This document shows, one piece after another, positions 61,537-64,000 of a stretch of 64,000 nucleotides of DNA. A model generated the notes under the pieces. The model ran no database searches. It saw nothing but the letters and a program-made list of their open reading frames with translations, and was not told where the DNA came from. The stretch's first letter is position 1. Each line of letters begins with the position of its first letter. The translations under genes and the position numbers were made by a program. Origin of the DNA: Rhodanobacter panaciterrae. Its GTDB lineage: Bacteria > Pseudomonadota > Gammaproteobacteria > Xanthomonadales > Rhodanobacteraceae. Location of the stretch: the NCBI RefSeq assembly GCF_014651895.1, contig NZ_BMXT01000001.1:930001-994000 (forward strand), in the 5' to 3' direction.

Positions 61537-61651
61537 ATTTGTCCTCACGCAAACATTGGGTGGGCGGAGAGAATCCATCGGCGTCGCCGCGGGGTGTCAT
61601 CGCCCGCCGCCCGAAGATGTGGTCTGATCATGCAACCTACACCACGTTGCC

Positions 61652-62437
61652 ATGACTACGCAGGCCATCATGTCCCAACCTCTTGTCGACCCCTGGCTGT
61701 ACTCCATTGCCCTGCTGCTGGGTCTGCTGATCTGCGTGCAGGCCGGCTTTGTTCTGGGTAGGCGCTACGGCGTCAAAGGCGATGCCAACACGCTGAGCGG
61801 AGCGGTGTTCGGTTTGCTGGGACTGCTGCTGGCGTTTTCGTTTTCCGGGGCAGCGGGTCGGTTCGAACATCGGCGAGAGTTGATTACGCAGGAGGTCAAT
61901 GCCATCGGCACGGCCTACCTGCGCATCGACCTGTTGCCGCCGGCAGCGCAGCTGCCGTTGCGCGAGGCGATGCGCCGGTACGTGCAGCAGCGGCTGGACA
62001 CTTATCAGGCCACGCCGGGCTCCGCGGCTGCGGCCAAGGCGTGGGTCGACAGCATGGCCACGCAGCAGCAGATCTGGACGCAGGCCACCACGGCGGCACA
62101 GGCCTCGGGCAATACCGCCACGTTGAGCCTGATGGCGTCTGCGCTCAACGAGATGTTCGATATCACCACCACGCGACTGGCGGCCACGCGCGACCATCCG
62201 CCGGCCGTGATCGACCTGATGCTTTTTCTGCTTGCGCTGATGTCGGCCCTGCTGGCCGGTTATGGCATGGCGGAGGGCGAGCGGGTGCCCTGGCTGCAGG
62301 TGATGGTGTTTGCGGTGGCGCTGACGGTGACGGTATTCGTCATCCGTGATCTCGAGTACCCGCGTCAGGGCCTGGTTCGGGTGGATGCCGCCGATCAGCT
62401 GCTCATCGAGACGCTGCAGGGCATGACGCCAAGGTAA
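61652..62437 (+). CDS. Bestrophin-like (DUF4239) membrane protein
   Basis: 261 residues. Two N-terminal helices (WLYSIALLLGLLICVQAGFV; TLSGAVFGLLGLLLAFSFSG), a long helical loop (FEHRRELITQEVNAIGTAYL ... LMASALNEMFDITTTRLAAT) and two C-terminal helices (LMLFLLALMSALLAGYGMAE; LQVMVFAVALTVTVFVIRDL). This is the DUF4239/bestrophin-like layout, suggestive of an anion channel, though activity is unproven. ATGs at 61652 and 61670 are both possible. Confidence 0.8.
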   Translation: MTTQAIMSQPLVDPWLYSIALLLGLLICVQAGFVLGRRYGVKGDANTLSGAVFGLLGLLLAFSFSGAAGRFEHRRELITQEVNAIGTAYLRIDLLPPAAQLPLREAMRRYVQQRLDTYQATPGSAAAAKAWVDSMATQQQIWTQATTAAQASGNTATLSLMASALNEMFDITTTRLAATRDHPPAVIDLMLFLLALMSALLAGYGMAEGERVPWLQVMVFAVALTVTVFVIRDLEYPRQGLVRVDAADQLLIETLQGMTPR

Positions 62438-62555
62438 AAACTCTCTGCGTTGCATGTGGGGTCGAATGCTTTGCTGCGCCGGTCCATGGTGTCGGGCAGC
62501 AAGGTATCGCCCTGGCCGGGTGATCCGGCCTGTGATCTGTTTCAGGTCGGCTTGA

Positions 62556-62591
62556 CATGTAACGAACGTTACATGTAACGTTCGTTACATG
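62556..62591. promoter_or_regulatory. Perfect 36-bp palindromic TetR operator overlapping the start codon
   Basis: The sequence from 62556 to 62591 equals its own reverse complement. It reads as ATGTAACG-type arms repeated: two ACGAACGT/ACGTTCGT-centred units around a central ACATGT. The tetR start ATG is its last three bases. Length and symmetry suggest two TetR dimers binding side by side and direct autorepression. Confidence 0.82.
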
Positions 62592-63191
62592 CAGACACGA
62601 AAAGAAATCCTCACCGACGAGCTCGTCGACTACCTGCTCGAACATGGCCTGTCGGATCTCTCGCTGAGGCCGTTGGCCGATGCGCTGGGCACCAGCGCAC
62701 GCCTGCTCATCTATCACTTCGAATCAAAGGAAGGCCTGCTGACCGAAGTACTGGACAGCATGCAGACGCGTCTGCGGCAGTCCTTTGGCAGCCTGGTCGA
62801 GCGGCGGGCAGGGCAGTCGGAGCGACCGCTGAAAATGTTCTGGGACTGGGCGATCACGGACGAAAACTATCCGTACTTCAAGCTGCTCTACGAGCTGCAG
62901 ATCCTCGCCGTGCAGAATCCCGCCGTCTACGGGTCATACCTGCAGCGCAATGCCTCGAACTGGTCGGAGCTGATCGCGACGGCGCTGCCGGAAGCGGAAC
63001 GGACTCCGGCCATGGTTACCTTGCTGGGTGCGGTGTTCGACGGACTGTTTCTGGAGTTGATGAGCACCGGCGACAGGAAACGGACCACCCAGGCTGTCCT
63101 GCAATTCATCCAGCTGGTCGACGAGGCTCGCGCAGCACGCCCGGCTTCCAAGAAGAAAACCGCGAAAGCATCGAGTACGAGGCGAGGCTGA
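62589..63191 (+). CDS. TetR-family transcriptional regulator
   Basis: 200 residues. Helix-turn-helix at about 5-50: MQTRKEILTDELVDYLLEHG, SLRPLADALGTSARLLIYHF, ESKEGLLTEVLDS. The ligand domain is typical in length. The ATG is the end of a 36-bp palindrome, and no ribosome site precedes it within the palindrome, so translation may be leaderless or weak. It is five bases upstream of the CPBP protease gene and probably controls that operon. Confidence 0.88.
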   Translation: MQTRKEILTDELVDYLLEHGLSDLSLRPLADALGTSARLLIYHFESKEGLLTEVLDSMQTRLRQSFGSLVERRAGQSERPLKMFWDWAITDENYPYFKLLYELQILAVQNPAVYGSYLQRNASNWSELIATALPEAERTPAMVTLLGAVFDGLFLELMSTGDRKRTTQAVLQFIQLVDEARAARPASKKKTAKASSTRRG

Positions 63192-63195
63192 TTTC

Positions 63196-63864
63196 ATGTC
63201 GACGACTGCTGCACAAATGATGAGCCGGCAGAGGAAGCCGTGGCTGCTCGGCATCGGAGGATTGCTGCTGGCACTCGGCGGCATCAGCCTGCCGTTTGGA
63301 ACGTGGGATCACGCGTTTGCCAGCGTCGGTCATATGGCGGCCAATGAGCTGGTCTACTGGGGTCTGGTCGCGGCGATCCTGCTGTATGTCGTGCTGATCG
63401 AGCGTCGTCCGCTGACCTCCATCGGACTGCGGAAGCCGAGTGGCAAGGACATCCTCGCGGCGCTGGCGACTGGCATCCTGATGGTTGCCGTGCTGGGGGT
63501 GATGTATCTCGTCGTGTTCCCGGCGCTGCACTGGGACGAGACGCAACAGCTGCAGACCCTGACGGCGGTGCCGTTCTGGCTGAAATTCATTTCGGTCGTG
63601 CGTGCAGCGGTATCCGAAGAAATCCTGTTTCGCGGTTATGCGCTCGAACGGGTACAGGAACTGACCGGCAGCCGCAGCGTGGCGGGCATATTCACCTGGG
63701 CCGTCTTCACGCTTGAGCACCTCAGTTACTGGGGTTGGCACCATCTGCTGGTCGCGGGTGCGGCCGGTGCGTTGCTCACGCTGCTCTACCTGTGGCGCCG
63801 CAACCTGTGGGCCAACATGCTGGCGCACTTCATGGTCGATGCTGTCGGCTTTCTACTGGGATAA
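63196..63864 (+). CDS. CPBP-family intramembrane glutamic protease
   Basis: 222 residues, six or so membrane helices. CAAX/Abi-type motifs: motif 1 SEEILFRGYALERVQ (paired Glu plus Arg), motif 2 VFTLEHLSYW (His) and motif 3 LAHFMVDAVGF (His...Asp). Bacterial CPBP proteins are intramembrane proteases in bacteriocin immunity, signalling or prenyl-protein processing. It is co-transcribed with the TetR regulator upstream. The stretch 63865-64000 after it has no complete gene; the window ends in AGCAGGAGCA, which looks like a ribosome site for a gene outside. Confidence 0.88.
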   Translation: MSTTAAQMMSRQRKPWLLGIGGLLLALGGISLPFGTWDHAFASVGHMAANELVYWGLVAAILLYVVLIERRPLTSIGLRKPSGKDILAALATGILMVAVLGVMYLVVFPALHWDETQQLQTLTAVPFWLKFISVVRAAVSEEILFRGYALERVQELTGSRSVAGIFTWAVFTLEHLSYWGWHHLLVAGAAGALLTLLYLWRRNLWANMLAHFMVDAVGFLLG

Positions 63865-64000
63865 GCCGGCCGCCATGATCGCGCGGTGACGCCGGCGCGC
63901 CGGGCCAGACAGTCGATAGAGCAGCAGATCGGTATGGTTCACTTGATCTTGCCAGGTAACAGCTCAATCTGATTCGCTTGTCACCTCATCAGCAGGAGCA

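Overview
The window looks like a chromosomal segment of a GC-rich gammaproteobacterium, most likely a Xanthomonadales/Rhodanobacteraceae member (Dyella, Rhodanobacter or Luteibacter type). This is an inference from gene content (HutF-type histidine degradation, a CpxRA/Spy envelope-stress module, Ada-AlkA fusion, many AHSA1/VOC/YciI stress proteins) and codon use; no rRNA or tRNA gene was found to confirm it.

Layout. 1-7 kb: a ClcA-type chloride channel (cut by the window edge), a GNAT-nitrilase fusion, hutF, and a divergent spy-like / cpxR-cpxA-like module with a perfect CpxR box. 7-16.5 kb: DoxX protein, EmrE-family transporter, large secreted glycoside-hydrolase-like protein, MFS exporter, lipoprotein phosphodiesterase, and a TetR regulator overlapping an apolipoprotein N-acyltransferase paralogue. 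16.5-25.5 kb: REP doublet, ogt and ada-alkA repair operon, two small exported proteins, a GAF histidine kinase facing a receiver-only regulator, a DUF4034 protein and hutU. 25.5-28.7 kb: a lower-GC two-gene island (helical protein with a GrpE-like C-terminus plus an Hsp70-type ATPase), bounded by GGGTCAG hairpins. 28.7-30.8 kb: dispersed-repeat region with five copies of a GGGACGGAGGAAGTTAA element around small VOC, YciI and HMA-like genes. 30.8-41 kb: secreted TAP-like hydrolase, a MocR regulator lacking its PLP lysine, YciI and DHFR-like genes, PanE, a CadC-like regulator and exported/outer-membrane proteins. 41-59.5 kb: small stress enzymes (GST, VOC, AHSA1, DUF1428, DUF899, DyP), Spy/RDD/membrane proteins, and a muramidase with an overlapping lipoprotein gene that resembles an effector-immunity pair. 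59-64 kb: second small-peptide locus, M23 peptidase, GNAT, bestrophin-like protein, and a TetR-CPBP protease operon.

Most striking signal: two unlinked loci (about 41.1 and 59.2 kb) share a near-perfect sigma-54 promoter (TTGGCACG-N4-TTGCC), two upstream activator sites built on TGTCCG/CGGACA half-sites placed at exactly the same distance from the promoter, a conserved leader, and a paralogous 31-49 residue membrane peptide that begins MKF and carries LQSLFGAC. Each peptide gene is followed on the same strand by an exported envelope protein. This suggests a sigma-54 regulon of tiny inner-membrane peptides. Its function cannot be read from the sequence.
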